This document shows positions 29,229-39,394 of a DNA stretch of 64,000 bases, one piece after another. The stretch is from positions 791,001-855,000 of the forward strand of contig NZ_CP041614.1 of NCBI RefSeq assembly GCF_007197555.1. The letters run 5' to 3'. The DNA is from Shewanella psychropiezotolerans (GTDB lineage: Bacteria; Pseudomonadota; Gammaproteobacteria; Enterobacterales; Shewanellaceae). Below the pieces are notes generated by a model. That model was not told the origin of the DNA and searched no databases. It worked only from the letters and a program-made list of their open reading frames with translations. How positions within the stretch are numbered: position 1 is the stretch's first letter; every line of letters starts with the position of its first letter. Position numbers and translations under genes: made by a program.

Positions 29229-31094
29229 ATGACTATTCAGATATTGCCACCTCAGTTAGCTAACCAAATTGCGGCGGGTGAAGTTGTCGAAAGACCGGCT
29301 TCAGTCATCAAGGAGTTAGTTGAAAATAGCTTAGATGCTGGTGCGACCCGAGTCGATATAGAGATCGAGAAGGGCGGCAGTAAACTGATTAAAATTCATG
29401 ATGATGGTTCGGGGATCCCGAAAGAAGAGCTGAGCTTGGCTCTGTCCAGACACGCCACCTCTAAGCTCAGCACCTTAGACGATCTCGATGCTATCTTAAG
29501 TTTTGGCTTCCGCGGTGAAGCGTTAGCGAGTATCAGCTCTGTTTCCAGATTAACTTTGACCTCACGCACGGCTGAGCAGAGTGAAGCTTGGCAGGCTTAT
29601 GCCGAAGGCTCTGATATGGCCGTTAAGGTGATCCCTGCGGCCCACCCAGTAGGTTCAACTGTAGAGGCCGTGGATCTGTTTTTTAATACTCCAGCCAGAA
29701 GACGTTTTCTTAAAAGCGACAAGACCGAATTTACTCACATCGATGAGTGGCTTAAACGCATTGCTTTGGTGAGAGGAGACATACATTTCACGTTAAAAAA
29801 CAATGGCAAGGTAGTGAGAAACTATCGACCGGCAAAAACCTCAGATCAATATCTTCAACGCTTAGCTCAGATTAGTGGTAAGAAGTTTGCGCAGCAGGCA
29901 CTAGAGGTCAAGTGCGAACATGAAGGTTTGAATTTGTCAGGCTATATTCAGTCGCCCTACTTCGAGGGCCCGGCCAGTGACACCCAATACTTCTATGTGA
30001 ACGGCAGACTGGTTCGTGACAGACTCGTCAATCATGCTGTTAGACAAGCCTTCGCCGAGCATGTTACCGGAGCTCAGGCTAGCTATGTGCTGATGCTCGA
30101 ACTCGATCCTCATCAAGTCGATGTCAATGTGCATCCGGCTAAACATGAAGTGAGGTTTCATCAGAGCCGCTATGTCCATGATTATATTTTACAGGCACTG
30201 CAATCGGCACTCTCACAAGTCGGCAACCCCGTCTTTTCTGCAGAAGAACAGGGCAACCTAGAGGTTTTCCCAAGCTCTTATCAAGCAGGCGTGCAGGAAT
30301 CTCAGAGAGTCAACGAACCAGATGGCCGCAAGGTCAGCACTACAGCTCATCTTCCTTTGGATAAAGGGCCAAGTACAAGCCCTGTGGGTTCTCAGCATGA
30401 GTATTCGATTGCATCGTCTTCATCCTACTCTGGAAGCAAAAGTGGCTTAAGGCCAAGTTCTACTGCACGCCCACAAGCTGAGTTACCTTCGGCTGCGGCT
30501 ATCGCTTCTTATGGGGCCTTATTGACCACTCCTGTGGTTCCATCCTTAGGGCGTAGTGAGCTTGCTAATGAGCAGCAAGCCATGCCACCAGTATTGGACG
30601 CTAGATATTGGGTGTTAACCCAAGGGGATAAACTCACATTATTATCGATAGAAGCAATTGCCTCCAGACTCTTACAAATAAGCATATTCGCTAAGCTCGA
30701 TGGCGGCTTGATCAGTCAGCCGCTGCTGATGCCAGTCTCAATACCTATGGATGATGACTGGAAGGAGACGATTGAGCACAGAGAGTTAGTGTTAAGAAAG
30801 ATAGGAATTGAGCTAACAATTCGCCTAGGGCAGTTGATAATAAAGAAAGTGCCCCCATATTTAAGACAGAGTCAGTTGGTCAGTGTGATCCCCGAGCTAT
30901 TACAGTGGTTTCGTTTTGAAGAGCCAGGCCAGGAGGCGTTGGCAAGCTGGATTGCCAAGCATTGCGAAATAAATTTCGAGTCTCCGGCTCAAATCTGGCA
31001 AGACTTGATGTTAGCGGAACAGAGCCTGAGAGAGGAGTTGATGACGGACGTCATTAGCTTACCCTGGCAAGTTTGGTTGGAAAAAGGGCACTGA
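29229..31094 (+). CDS. mutL: DNA mismatch repair protein MutL
   Basis: 621 residues. The N-terminal GHKL ATPase has ENSLDAGATRVDIEIEKGG, DDGSGI and GFRGEALASISSV, followed by the transducer region (RDRLVNHAVRQAF). A low-complexity Ser-rich linker (about 370-440) joins the C-terminal dimerisation domain. The endonuclease motif DQHAxxER is absent, as expected for MutL in species that use MutH. It links MutS to MutH and UvrD. Confidence 0.95.
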   Translation: MTIQILPPQLANQIAAGEVVERPASVIKELVENSLDAGATRVDIEIEKGGSKLIKIHDDGSGIPKEELSLALSRHATSKLSTLDDLDAILSFGFRGEALASISSVSRLTLTSRTAEQSEAWQAYAEGSDMAVKVIPAAHPVGSTVEAVDLFFNTPARRRFLKSDKTEFTHIDEWLKRIALVRGDIHFTLKNNGKVVRNYRPAKTSDQYLQRLAQISGKKFAQQALEVKCEHEGLNLSGYIQSPYFEGPASDTQYFYVNGRLVRDRLVNHAVRQAFAEHVTGAQASYVLMLELDPHQVDVNVHPAKHEVRFHQSRYVHDYILQALQSALSQVGNPVFSAEEQGNLEVFPSSYQAGVQESQRVNEPDGRKVSTTAHLPLDKGPSTSPVGSQHEYSIASSSSYSGSKSGLRPSSTARPQAELPSAAAIASYGALLTTPVVPSLGRSELANEQQAMPPVLDARYWVLTQGDKLTLLSIEAIASRLLQISIFAKLDGGLISQPLLMPVSIPMDDDWKETIEHRELVLRKIGIELTIRLGQLIIKKVPPYLRQSQLVSVIPELLQWFRFEEPGQEALASWIAKHCEINFESPAQIWQDLMLAEQSLREELMTDVISLPWQVWLEKGH

Positions 31095-31145
31095 TTTACT
31101 GAGTCTATTTTTTGTTAGGTACTGGAACGTTGGAAGTATATACGA

Positions 31146-32072
31146 GTGAGTGAAGCGAGTTTACCGAAAATTATTACTCTGATGGGCCCCACAGCCTCAG
31201 GGAAAACGGCGTTAGCGATTGAGCTGGTCAAAGAGCACAATTGTGAAATCATCTCCGTCGATTCGGCTCTTATCTATCGTGGCATGGATATAGGCAGCGC
31301 TAAACCGACGGCAGAAGAACTCGCGGTAGCGCCGCACAGGTTGATCGATATACGCGACCCTTTGCAGAGTTACTCTGCGGCGGATTTTAGAACCGATGCG
31401 CTTAGAGAGATTGCCGATATTGTAAAGTCCGGTAAAACGCCCTTGCTTGTAGGGGGCACCATGCTTTATTTTAAGGCTCTGCTAGAGGGATTATCACCCC
31501 TACCGGCAGCCGACGAAGTTATAAGGGCTGAGATCGCCGCTGAAGCACAGACCCATGGGTGGCAACATCTGCATGATGAGTTAACGCGAGTCGATTCGGT
31601 TTCGGCCGAGCGTATTCATCCTAATGATCCTCAACGATTATCCAGGGCGTTAGAGGTATTTAGGATCAGTGGTAAAAGTTTAACGCAGCTGACGCAAATT
31701 AAGTCTCCTCCTCTGCCATATGAGGTTATTCAATTTGCAATTTCACCGAAAGATCGAAAAGTGTTACATCTTTCTATAGAAGAAAGATTCAAATTGATGT
31801 TAAATCAAGGTTTCGTTGAAGAAGTTCGTACGCTTAGGCAGCGAAATGATCTGCATTTAGCGCTTCCCTCAATGAGATGTGTAGGCTATAGGCAGTGCTG
31901 GCAGTACCTTGATGGTGACTATGACTATAATACTATGGTCGATAAGGGGGTAATTGCTACTAGGCAATTAGCTAAGCGTCAATTAACATGGTTAAGAGGA
32001 TGGTCTGAGTTAAATTGGCTGGAAACTGGGTTAGATTCAAATCTAACGAGTGTATTGCGACATTGTCGCTAG
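31146..32072 (+). CDS. miaA: tRNA dimethylallyltransferase
   Basis: 308 residues with P-loop [30 protein letters not shown] and the [19 protein letters not shown] segment. MiaA adds the isopentenyl group to A37 of tRNAs reading UNN codons. It starts with GTG at 31146 (GTGAGTGAAGCG). The gene lies between mutL and hfq, the conserved order. Confidence 0.95.
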   Translation: MSEASLPKIITLMGPTASGKTALAIELVKEHNCEIISVDSALIYRGMDIGSAKPTAEELAVAPHRLIDIRDPLQSYSAADFRTDALREIADIVKSGKTPLLVGGTMLYFKALLEGLSPLPAADEVIRAEIAAEAQTHGWQHLHDELTRVDSVSAERIHPNDPQRLSRALEVFRISGKSLTQLTQIKSPPLPYEVIQFAISPKDRKVLHLSIEERFKLMLNQGFVEEVRTLRQRNDLHLALPSMRCVGYRQCWQYLDGDYDYNTMVDKGVIATRQLAKRQLTWLRGWSELNWLETGLDSNLTSVLRHCR

Positions 32073-32166
32073 CTAATTCATCCTCGCTATATAATACTAA
32101 ATCTAAACAAGAAAGTTATGTTGTATTAGTTTTACTACTTATTTTTAATAAAAAGGAAATTATAAA

Positions 32167-32445
32167 ATGGCAAAGGGGCAATCTTTACAAGACCCATTTT
32201 TGAACGCACTTCGCCGTGAGCGCGTTCCTGTATCAATTTATCTTGTTAATGGTATTAAATTACAAGGACAAGTTGAGTCATTTGACCAATTTGTTATCTT
32301 GCTTAAAAACACGGTTAGCCAAATGGTATATAAGCATGCTATTTCTACAGTTGTGCCAGCGCGTCCATTCACTGTAAGCACCCATCACGCGACACCAACT
32401 CAAGCCGCTGGCTTTAATGGTCAGCAAGATGAGGCGAGCGAGTAG
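32167..32445 (+). CDS. hfq: RNA-binding protein Hfq
   Basis: 92 residues with Sm1 ([20 protein letters not shown] and [14 protein letters not shown]) and Sm2 ([10 protein letters not shown]) motifs of the hexameric RNA chaperone, plus a short disordered tail. Hfq pairs small RNAs with mRNAs. The start ATG follows AAGGAAAT. Confidence 0.97.
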   Translation: MAKGQSLQDPFLNALRRERVPVSIYLVNGIKLQGQVESFDQFVILLKNTVSQMVYKHAISTVVPARPFTVSTHHATPTQAAGFNGQQDEASE

Positions 32446-32464
32446 TTGTTGAGGAGTATGCTTT

Positions 32465-33763
32465 TTGTTTGATCGTTATGAGGCGGGTGAAAATGCCATT
32501 TTGGTACATATCGACTTTGCCGATGAAGACCGTAGGGAAGACTTAGTCGAACTACAATTATTAGTCGATTCGGCAGGTGCTCAGCAAGTCGGTTTGATCA
32601 CTGCGAGCCGTCGTTCACCGGACCGAAAATTCTTCCTTGGTTCGGGGAAGGCTGATGAGCTCGCTGCTTTGGTCGCAGCGACAGAAGCGAATGTGGTGAT
32701 TTTTAATCATGCATTGAGTCCTGCTCAAGAGAGAAATATTGAGATGATTTGCCAATGTAGGGTCTTGGACCGTACAGCACTTATCTTAGATATCTTTGCC
32801 CAGAGAGCACGCACCTATGAAGGCAAGTTGCAGGTGGAGCTAGCGCAGTTACGCCATATGTCGACTCGTCTAATACGGGGTTGGACTCATCTGGAGCGCC
32901 AGAAAGGTGGTATTGGCATGAGAGGACCTGGGGAGACCCAGCTCGAGACTGATAGACGTCTACTCCGTGGCAGAATGAGCACCATCAACAAGCGTCTGGC
33001 GAAGGTAGATAAACAGAGAGAACAGAGTCGAAGGGCAAGGCGTCGCAGTGAGCAGCCTACGGTTTCATTAGTCGGTTATACTAATGCGGGTAAATCAACT
33101 CTGTTCAACTCGCTTACAGTTTCAGAGGTATATGCTGCAGATCAACTGTTTGCCACCTTAGATCCTACCTTGAGAAAGTTAGAGCTACCGGATGGTGCGA
33201 TTGTCTTGGCCGATACCGTAGGTTTTATTCGTCACTTGCCTCATGATTTAGTGGCGGCGTTTAAGTCGACGTTACAAGAAACCCGCGAAGCGGATCTGTT
33301 ACTTCATATTGTCGATTGTCATGATGAGAATATGGGGGATAACTTTGAGCAAGTTCAGTTGGTGCTCAAAGAGATAGGTGCCGATGAAATTCCTCAGCTG
33401 ATTGTCTGTAATAAGATCGATCTGTTAGAGGATGTCAACCCAAGGATAGATTATAACGACGAAGGTGTACCCACCAGAGTCTGGGTTTCGGCGCAGCAAC
33501 AAAAAGGCTTAGATCAGCTTAGAGAGGCCATCAACGACATCGTTGGTAGGGCTACTTTGGAGCTGACTTTGCGGATCCCGGCAACAGCCGGGCATTATCT
33601 TGGTCAGTTTTACCGACTTGACGCGATACAGCAGAAAGAGTTTGATGATCTGGGGGACTGTATCTTATCTGTTCGTTTATTGGAGGCCGATTGGCTCCGA
33701 TTAGTGAAGCAGAGCCAAGGGGACTTAGAGGACTTTATTGTCGAAGACTCGGCGGTAGAGTAA
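32465..33763 (+). CDS. hflX: Ribosome rescue GTPase HflX
   Basis: 432 residues: an N-terminal HflX domain with GSGKADEL and the GGIGMRGPGETQLETDRR loop, and a GTPase domain with VGYTNAGKSTLFN, ADTVGFIRHLPHDLV and CNKIDLL. HflX splits stalled or heat-damaged ribosomes. It starts at TTG 32465: GAGGAG lies 8 nt upstream, and the nearer ATG at 32458 runs straight into a stop. The hfq-hflX spacing of 19 bp suggests one transcript. Confidence 0.94.
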   Translation: MFDRYEAGENAILVHIDFADEDRREDLVELQLLVDSAGAQQVGLITASRRSPDRKFFLGSGKADELAALVAATEANVVIFNHALSPAQERNIEMICQCRVLDRTALILDIFAQRARTYEGKLQVELAQLRHMSTRLIRGWTHLERQKGGIGMRGPGETQLETDRRLLRGRMSTINKRLAKVDKQREQSRRARRRSEQPTVSLVGYTNAGKSTLFNSLTVSEVYAADQLFATLDPTLRKLELPDGAIVLADTVGFIRHLPHDLVAAFKSTLQETREADLLLHIVDCHDENMGDNFEQVQLVLKEIGADEIPQLIVCNKIDLLEDVNPRIDYNDEGVPTRVWVSAQQQKGLDQLREAINDIVGRATLELTLRIPATAGHYLGQFYRLDAIQQKEFDDLGDCILSVRLLEADWLRLVKQSQGDLEDFIVEDSAVE

Positions 33764-33804
33764 TTTTTTAATCTCGTTTAATTCATACACCTATGGAGTG
33801 ATAA

Positions 33805-34947
33805 ATGGCTTGGAACGAGCCCGGTAACAAGGGAAATAAAGACCCTTGGGGAAATAAAAGTGGTAACGATAAGGGACCACCAGATCTAGATGAAGTTTTT
33901 CGTAATCTTTCGAAGCGTTTCGGCGGTGGTAAAGGGAATGGTAAGGGGCCTGTTTTTAGTTCATTCGCCCTTATCATTGTCTTAGGCATAGCCGTTGTCG
34001 TATGGGGCCTTTCTGGTTTCTATACGGTAAAAGAAGCCGAGAAAGGTGTCGCACTTAGATTTGGTGAGTACATAGGTGAGGTCGATCCTGGTCTTCAATG
34101 GAAAGCGACGTTTATCGATGAAGTGTTCCCTGTCAACGTGAATACTGTTCGTTCAATTCCTGCCTCTGGTAGCATGTTGACGACAGATGAAAACGTGGTT
34201 TTGGTTGAGCTTGACGTTCAATACCGAGTGACCAGCGCATATAATTTCTTGTTCAGTGCAGTCGATGCGAATGAGAGCTTACGTGAGGCGACGGACAGTG
34301 CGCTGCGTTATGTTGTTGGCCATAATAGTATGGATGATATCTTGACCACAGGCCGAGACAAGATCCGTCGTGATACCTGGGAAGAAGTAGAGCGTATTAT
34401 CGAGCCTTACAAGTTAGGTATTACCATTGTCGATGTGAACTTCCTGCCTGCTCGCCCGCCTGAAGAAGTTAAAGCTTCTTTCGATGATGCGATTTCGGCA
34501 CAAGAAGATGAGCAAAGGTTCATTCGTGAAGCTGAGGCATATGCCCGTGCTATCGAGCCTAAGGCTCGTGGCCAAGTTCAGCGCATGGAGCAGCAAGCTA
34601 AAGCCTATAAAGAACGTGAAGTCTTAGAGGCTAGAGGTAAAGTGGCTAGATTCAGCCTCTTGTTACCTGAGTATAAGGCTGCGCCCGATGTGACACGTGA
34701 GCGTTTGTACTTAGACGCTATGCAAATCGTATTGAGCGGCACCAGTAAGGTGCTAGTTGACTCTAAGAATAGCAACAACATGATGTATCTTCCTTTAGAT
34801 AAGTTGATGCAGAAGAGCCAGTCGAATACTAAGCCTAGAAGTATAAACTCTAGTTCTACTACGAGTTCTTCTTATAGCTCTTCGGCTCAAACTAATGTTC
34901 CGTTGGATACACGCCCGACTCGTGGCGAACGTCAGGGGAGGAATTAA
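33805..34947 (+). CDS. hflK: FtsH protease modulator HflK
   Basis: 380 residues: a Gly/Asn-rich N-terminal tail, one membrane segment (about 53-73, FALIIVLGIAVVVWGLSGF), an SPFH/band-7 domain and a coiled coil. The C-terminal tail is rich in Ser. HflK and HflC form a cage around FtsH in the inner membrane and limit its access to membrane substrates. hflC begins 2 bp after the stop. Confidence 0.94.
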   Translation: MAWNEPGNKGNKDPWGNKSGNDKGPPDLDEVFRNLSKRFGGGKGNGKGPVFSSFALIIVLGIAVVVWGLSGFYTVKEAEKGVALRFGEYIGEVDPGLQWKATFIDEVFPVNVNTVRSIPASGSMLTTDENVVLVELDVQYRVTSAYNFLFSAVDANESLREATDSALRYVVGHNSMDDILTTGRDKIRRDTWEEVERIIEPYKLGITIVDVNFLPARPPEEVKASFDDAISAQEDEQRFIREAEAYARAIEPKARGQVQRMEQQAKAYKEREVLEARGKVARFSLLLPEYKAAPDVTRERLYLDAMQIVLSGTSKVLVDSKNSNNMMYLPLDKLMQKSQSNTKPRSINSSSTTSSSYSSSAQTNVPLDTRPTRGERQGRN

Positions 34948-34949
34948 TC

Positions 34950-35828
34950 ATGGGTAGACTAATAGCGGTTATTGCTGCCGTGCTAGTGGCTGTATTCTTG
35001 TCGTCAATTTTAGTGGTTAACGAAGGTGAACGAGCGATCGTTTCACGTTTCGGTAAGATCCTAAAGGATGATGGGATCACTCGTATCTACGCGCCTGGTT
35101 TGCACATCAAGATACCTATGATCGATAAGATCAAATTTCTTGATTCACGTATCCAGACTATGGATGGTGCAGCAGACAGATTCGTGACTTCAGAGAAGAA
35201 AGATCTTATGGTCGATTCCTATGTGAAGTGGCGTATTAAGGACTTCGAGAAATACTACTTATCGACTAACGGTGGCATCAAGGCTAACGCCGAGTCGTTA
35301 CTACAGCGTAAGATCAATAACGACCTTCGCACCGAGTTCGGCCGTCGCACGATTAAGGAGATTGTTTCCGGAAGTCGTGATGAGCTACAACAAGATGCAT
35401 TGAGAAATGCATCTGAGAGTGCGGCAGACTTAGGCATCGAAGTGGTTGATGTGCGAGTCAAGCAGATTAACTTGCCGGCTAATGTGAGTTCGAGTATCTA
35501 TCAACGTATGCGTGCAGAACGTACAGCGGTAGCGAAAGAGCACAGAGCACAAGGCATGGAACAGTCTGAGATCATCAAGGCTAAGACAGATGCTTCGGTC
35601 ACTATCATGTTAGCCGAGGCTCAACGTAAAGCGCTTGAAGTTCGAGGCGAAGGCGATGCGACTGCGGCTAAGATATACGCAGATGCATTTAGCCAAGATC
35701 CTGAGTTTTATAGCTTCTTGCGTAGCTTAGAGGCTTATAAGGTCAGTTTCGAAGGTGGTTCGAATGTCATGGTGCTTGAGCCTGACAGTGATTTCTTCAA
35801 ATATATGAAGAGCCCTTTAGGCAAATAA
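34950..35828 (+). CDS. hflC: FtsH protease modulator HflC
   Basis: 292 residues: N-terminal membrane anchor (IAVIAAVLVAVFLSSILVV), SPFH domain and helical C-terminus with QDPEFYSFLRSLEAYK. Partner of HflK. The unit ends in a strong terminator 19 bp downstream. Confidence 0.94.
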   Translation: MGRLIAVIAAVLVAVFLSSILVVNEGERAIVSRFGKILKDDGITRIYAPGLHIKIPMIDKIKFLDSRIQTMDGAADRFVTSEKKDLMVDSYVKWRIKDFEKYYLSTNGGIKANAESLLQRKINNDLRTEFGRRTIKEIVSGSRDELQQDALRNASESAADLGIEVVDVRVKQINLPANVSSSIYQRMRAERTAVAKEHRAQGMEQSEIIKAKTDASVTIMLAEAQRKALEVRGEGDATAAKIYADAFSQDPEFYSFLRSLEAYKVSFEGGSNVMVLEPDSDFFKYMKSPLGK

Positions 35829-35847
35829 GTCTATTTGGATGAAAAAT

Positions 35848-35871
35848 CCCGGCGTATGCCGGGTTTTTTTT
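35848..35871 (+). terminator. Terminator after hflC
   Basis: Stem CCCGGC/GCCGGG with loop GTAT and eight T. It closes the hfq-hflXKC unit. Confidence 0.92.
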
Positions 35872-36050
35872 GCTTTAAACTTCCAAGTCACTAATTTAGC
35901 ATCCTATGTTATTTATTTATTTCACTTATCTGTGCATATATGATCTTTAATTCCATAACTAGATGACTATTTAATGCGCTGGAAAGGCTATTTTCCTAAC
36001 ATAGTTAACTTTGTTATTCGATTTACTATGATCTGCTTCTGATTTTTGGC

Positions 36051-36056
36051 TATAAT
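36051..36056 (+). promoter_or_regulatory. Candidate -10 box for petABC
   Basis: TATAAT about 100 bp before petA, in the otherwise gene-free space 35872-36154. I see no good -35 at the right distance, so the call rests on the -10 alone. Confidence 0.35.
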
Positions 36057-36154
36057 GAGCCCCGCCTCAAGTTTCGTTTTTGAGTTTTGGGGTAAACCCC
36101 CAACTTTAAAAATAATTTAAAACAAAAATTCCAACACTCTCTGGAGATAAGTGG

Positions 36155-36745
36155 ATGAGCAATGCGCCAGTCGATACCGGACGTCGCAGATTTCTGACCG
36201 CAGCAACCGCCGTAGTAGGTGGTGTAGGTGCCGTCGCTGTAGCGGTTCCTTTTATAAAGTCATGGAATCCGAGTGCCAAAGCGAAAGCTGCAGGTGCACC
36301 GGTTGAAGTAAACATCAGTAAAGTAGAGCCAGGTCAGTTAATCCGTGTCGAATGGCGTGGAAAGCCTGTCTGGGTTGTACGTCGTACTAAAGAGATTTTA
36401 ACAAATCTTGCCACACTCGACAGTCAACTCCGCGATCCAGCATCGGCAGAAGAACAACAGCCTTCTTATGCTAAAAATGCGGTTCGTTCGATCAATCCGG
36501 AGTATTTTATCGCGGTGGGACTATGTACTCACTTAGGTTGTTCTCCTACCTATTTACCGGATACGTTCAGTGAGCAAGTTGAAGGCGTTCCTTCAGGCTT
36601 CTATTGCCCGTGTCATGGTTCTAAGTTTGATTTGGCTGGTCGCGTCTTCCAAGGTGTACCAGCACCGTTGAACTTAGTTGTTCCACCACATCAGTATATC
36701 GATGAAGGCAATGTCATCATCGGTGTCGATCAAGGGGCAGCGTAA
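36155..36745 (+). CDS. petA: Ubiquinol-cytochrome c reductase iron-sulfur (Rieske) subunit
   Basis: 196 residues. A twin-arginine start (GRRRFLTAATAVVGG) keeps the membrane anchor uncleaved. The C-terminal Rieske domain has the [2Fe-2S] ligands CTHLGC and CPCHGS. It passes electrons from ubiquinol to cytochrome c1 in the bc1 complex. It overlaps petB by one base, and petB overlaps petC by one base, so the operon is tightly coupled. Confidence 0.96.
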   Translation: MSNAPVDTGRRRFLTAATAVVGGVGAVAVAVPFIKSWNPSAKAKAAGAPVEVNISKVEPGQLIRVEWRGKPVWVVRRTKEILTNLATLDSQLRDPASAEEQQPSYAKNAVRSINPEYFIAVGLCTHLGCSPTYLPDTFSEQVEGVPSGFYCPCHGSKFDLAGRVFQGVPAPLNLVVPPHQYIDEGNVIIGVDQGAA

Positions 36746-37959
36746 TGATTAAGAATCTAGTTGATTGGATCGATGCTCGCATCCCGATGACGGCGACTTA
36801 TAACCGTCATGTGGGTCAATATGCGACGCCAACAAACTTTAACTTTTGGTACTTCTTCGGCTCACTTGCCATGCTAGTTCTGGTTAACCAGTTACTGACA
36901 GGTATCTGGCTGACAATGAACTATGTGCCAACAGCAGAAGGCGCATTCGCGTCAATCGAATACATAATGCGTGATGTCGAGTATGGTTGGTTGCTGCGCT
37001 ATATGCACTCCACCGGCGCCTCGGCATTCTTCGTGGTGATCTATCTGCATATGTTCCGTGGTCTTATTTACGGATCTTACCAGAAGCCAAGAGAACTACT
37101 TTGGTTATTCGGTATGCTTATCTTCCTCGTGCTGATGGCCGAAGCTTTCATGGGCTATCTGCTGCCATGGGGACAGATGTCATACTGGGGCGCTCAGGTT
37201 ATTATCTCATTGTTCGGTGCCATCCCCTTTATTGGTGATGACCTGACACTCTGGATACGTGGTGACTTCGTTGTCTCCGGCGCGACTCTGAACCGCTTCT
37301 TCGCGCTGCATGTTATTGCACTGCCTTTGGTCTTAGTTGTCTTGGTGTTCCTGCACTTGATTGCCTTGCACGAAGTGGGTTCAAATAACCCGGATGGTAT
37401 CGAGATCAAGAAGAATAAGGATGAAAATGGATGGCCTGTCGATGGTATCCCATTCCACCCTTACTACACAGTCAAAGACATTTTTGGCACCGCTGGCTTC
37501 CTGATTGTCTTCTGTTATGTGCTCTTCTTTATGCCTGAAGGTGGCGGTTACTTCCTCGAAGGACCAAACTTCGAAGCGGCTAACTCGATGAAGACCCCAG
37601 AGCATATTGCACCGGTTTGGTATTTCACGCCTTTCTACGCGATATTACGTGCGATTCCCGATAAGCTGATCGGTGTAATGGGCATGGGACTAGCGATTGC
37701 TGTACTGTTTGTACTGCCTTGGTTAGATCGTTGTAAGGTTAAGTCTGTTCGTTACCGTAGCCTGACACATAAGCTGAACTTAGCTCAGTTTGCGATTTCA
37801 TTCGTCATCCTTGGTTATTTAGGTGCTGTTCCGGCGACGCCTGAGCTAACGATTGCTGCGCGTGTCTTTACTCTGACTTACTTCGGCTTCTTCTTCTTCC
37901 TTTGGCTCTACAGTAAGAACGAGAAGACTAAACCTGTACCAGAGAGGTTGACTCACTAA
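36745..37959 (+). CDS. petB: Cytochrome b of the bc1 complex
   Basis: 404 residues with eight or nine membrane helices. The heme-binding histidine pairs lie in helices B and D (LRYMHSTGASAFF and FALHVIALPL), and the PVWYFTPFYAILRAIPDK segment near the Qo site resembles the PEWY motif. The full-length, fused b6/subunit IV form is normal for proteobacteria. Confidence 0.96.
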   Translation: MIKNLVDWIDARIPMTATYNRHVGQYATPTNFNFWYFFGSLAMLVLVNQLLTGIWLTMNYVPTAEGAFASIEYIMRDVEYGWLLRYMHSTGASAFFVVIYLHMFRGLIYGSYQKPRELLWLFGMLIFLVLMAEAFMGYLLPWGQMSYWGAQVIISLFGAIPFIGDDLTLWIRGDFVVSGATLNRFFALHVIALPLVLVVLVFLHLIALHEVGSNNPDGIEIKKNKDENGWPVDGIPFHPYYTVKDIFGTAGFLIVFCYVLFFMPEGGGYFLEGPNFEAANSMKTPEHIAPVWYFTPFYAILRAIPDKLIGVMGMGLAIAVLFVLPWLDRCKVKSVRYRSLTHKLNLAQFAISFVILGYLGAVPATPELTIAARVFTLTYFGFFFFLWLYSKNEKTKPVPERLTH

Positions 37960-38657
37960 TGAAAAAATTACTTATTGCATTAGTTGCCTTAGTACCCACA
38001 TTGGCATTTGCTTCGGGTTCGTCGGTCCATCTAGAGAGTGCTAACATAGATCTCAATGACACAGAGTCATTACAACGTGGTCTTGATTTGTTCCAGCACA
38101 ACTGTGCGGGTTGTCATAGCACTCAATATCAGAGATACAGCCGAGTAGCCGATGATTTAGGTATTTCTCTCGACGACATGCGTACAAAATACATGTTCGA
38201 TAAAGATGCTAAGCCTGGCGACCTGATGGAAAATTCGATTCCAGAAGATGCTGCGGCTAAGTGGTTTGGTGCAACGCCACCAGATCTCACCTTGGTCGCC
38301 CGTGTTCGTGGTGAAGATTGGATCTACACTTACCTTAAAGGTTTCTATAAAGATGAGAATCGTCCATTTGGCGTGAACAATATCGTGTTCCCGTCGGTGG
38401 GTATGCCTCATGTGCTTGAGCATCTGCAAGGCATCCCGGTTAAGCAAGATGATGGTACGCTAGTTGCGACTGGTGGATCTCTGAATGCCGAAGAATATGA
38501 CCAAGTGGTTCGTGATATCACCGGCTTCCTGGTTTACTCTGGCGACCCGGTAAAACTTGAGCGTGAAAGCTTAGGTTTATGGGTGATGGGCTTCCTGTTT
38601 ATCTTCTTCGTGTTAGCTTACTTGTTGAAGAAAGAATACTGGAGAGATGTACACTAA
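37959..38657 (+). CDS. petC: Cytochrome c1 of the bc1 complex
   Basis: 232 residues: signal peptide (ends LAFAS), one heme c site CAGCH, a methionine ligand region around FPSVGMPHVL, and a C-terminal membrane anchor (LWVMGFLFIFFVLAYLL). It carries electrons to soluble cytochrome c. It is last in the petABC operon. Confidence 0.96.
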   Translation: MKKLLIALVALVPTLAFASGSSVHLESANIDLNDTESLQRGLDLFQHNCAGCHSTQYQRYSRVADDLGISLDDMRTKYMFDKDAKPGDLMENSIPEDAAAKWFGATPPDLTLVARVRGEDWIYTYLKGFYKDENRPFGVNNIVFPSVGMPHVLEHLQGIPVKQDDGTLVATGGSLNAEEYDQVVRDITGFLVYSGDPVKLERESLGLWVMGFLFIFFVLAYLLKKEYWRDVH

Positions 38658-38694
38658 CCCCTTTAAAGGTTAGAATGTATCATCCGCATATTGT

Positions 38695-38719
38695 AAACGG
38701 GGGGCATTGCCCCTCGTTT
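38695..38719 (+). terminator. Hairpin between petC and sspA
   Basis: An 11-position stem, AAACG-G-GGGGC with GCCCC-T-CGTTT (one G.U), and loop ATT. The T tail is broken up (TGCTTTCTGTTTTTT), so termination may be partial. Confidence 0.6.
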
Positions 38720-38764
38720 GCTTTCTGTTTTTTGCTTTTGACATCAAATTCCCGGAGGGTATCA

Positions 38765-39394
38765 ATGGCTGTTGCTGCCAATAAACGCTCAATCATGACC
38801 CTGTATTCAGGTGCTGACGATCTTTATAGTCACCAAGTTCGTATCGTCTTGGCTGAGAAAGGAGTCACCGTCGATGTACTGGAGGCGGACCCAAGTGAGA
38901 TGCCTGAAGATCTGATCGAGCTAAACCCATACAATACAGTTCCTACTCTGGTCGATCGTGAATTAATACTTTATAACTCACGTATCATCATGGAGTACTT
39001 GGACGAGCGTTTCCCGCATCCACCACTTATGCCTGTATACCCGGTTTCACGTGGCCAGACTCGTTTGATGATGCACCGCATCGAAAATGATTGGTATTCG
39101 CTGGTTGAGCGAATCCGAAGTGGCGATCGTGCCGATGCGGCTCGTAAAGAGTTGCAGGAAAGCTTAACTGCAATTGCACCGATATTTACCGAGATGCCTT
39201 ACTTTATGGCTGAAGAGTTCGGCCTAGCCGACTGTTATTTGGGGCCATTATTATGGCGCCTACCTGTACTGGGAATCGAATTAGATAACCGTGCGGCTAA
39301 AGAAGTAAAAGCCTATATGACACGTCTATTCGATCGTGAATCATTTAAAGCTTCTCTTACTGAGACCGAGCGCGAAATGCGCATGGGTATCTAA
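38765..39394 (+). CDS. sspA: Stringent starvation protein A
   Basis: 209 residues of glutathione-S-transferase fold: YSGADDLYSHQVRIVLAEKG, NPYNTVPTLVDRELILY and LMPVYPVSRGQTRLMM. SspA binds RNA polymerase and aids stationary-phase and acid-stress transcription; it has no GST activity. ATG 38765 follows GGAGGG at 38754-38759. The upstream open frame is not used. sspB overlaps its stop. Confidence 0.93.
   Translation: MAVAANKRSIMTLYSGADDLYSHQVRIVLAEKGVTVDVLEADPSEMPEDLIELNPYNTVPTLVDRELILYNSRIIMEYLDERFPHPPLMPVYPVSRGQTRLMMHRIENDWYSLVERIRSGDRADAARKELQESLTAIAPIFTEMPYFMAEEFGLADCYLGPLLWRLPVLGIELDNRAAKEVKAYMTRLFDRESFKASLTETEREMRMGI

Noticed and set aside
36987..37605. Several open frames opposite or out of phase with petB
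   Set aside because: They lie wholly inside the strongly conserved cytochrome b gene.
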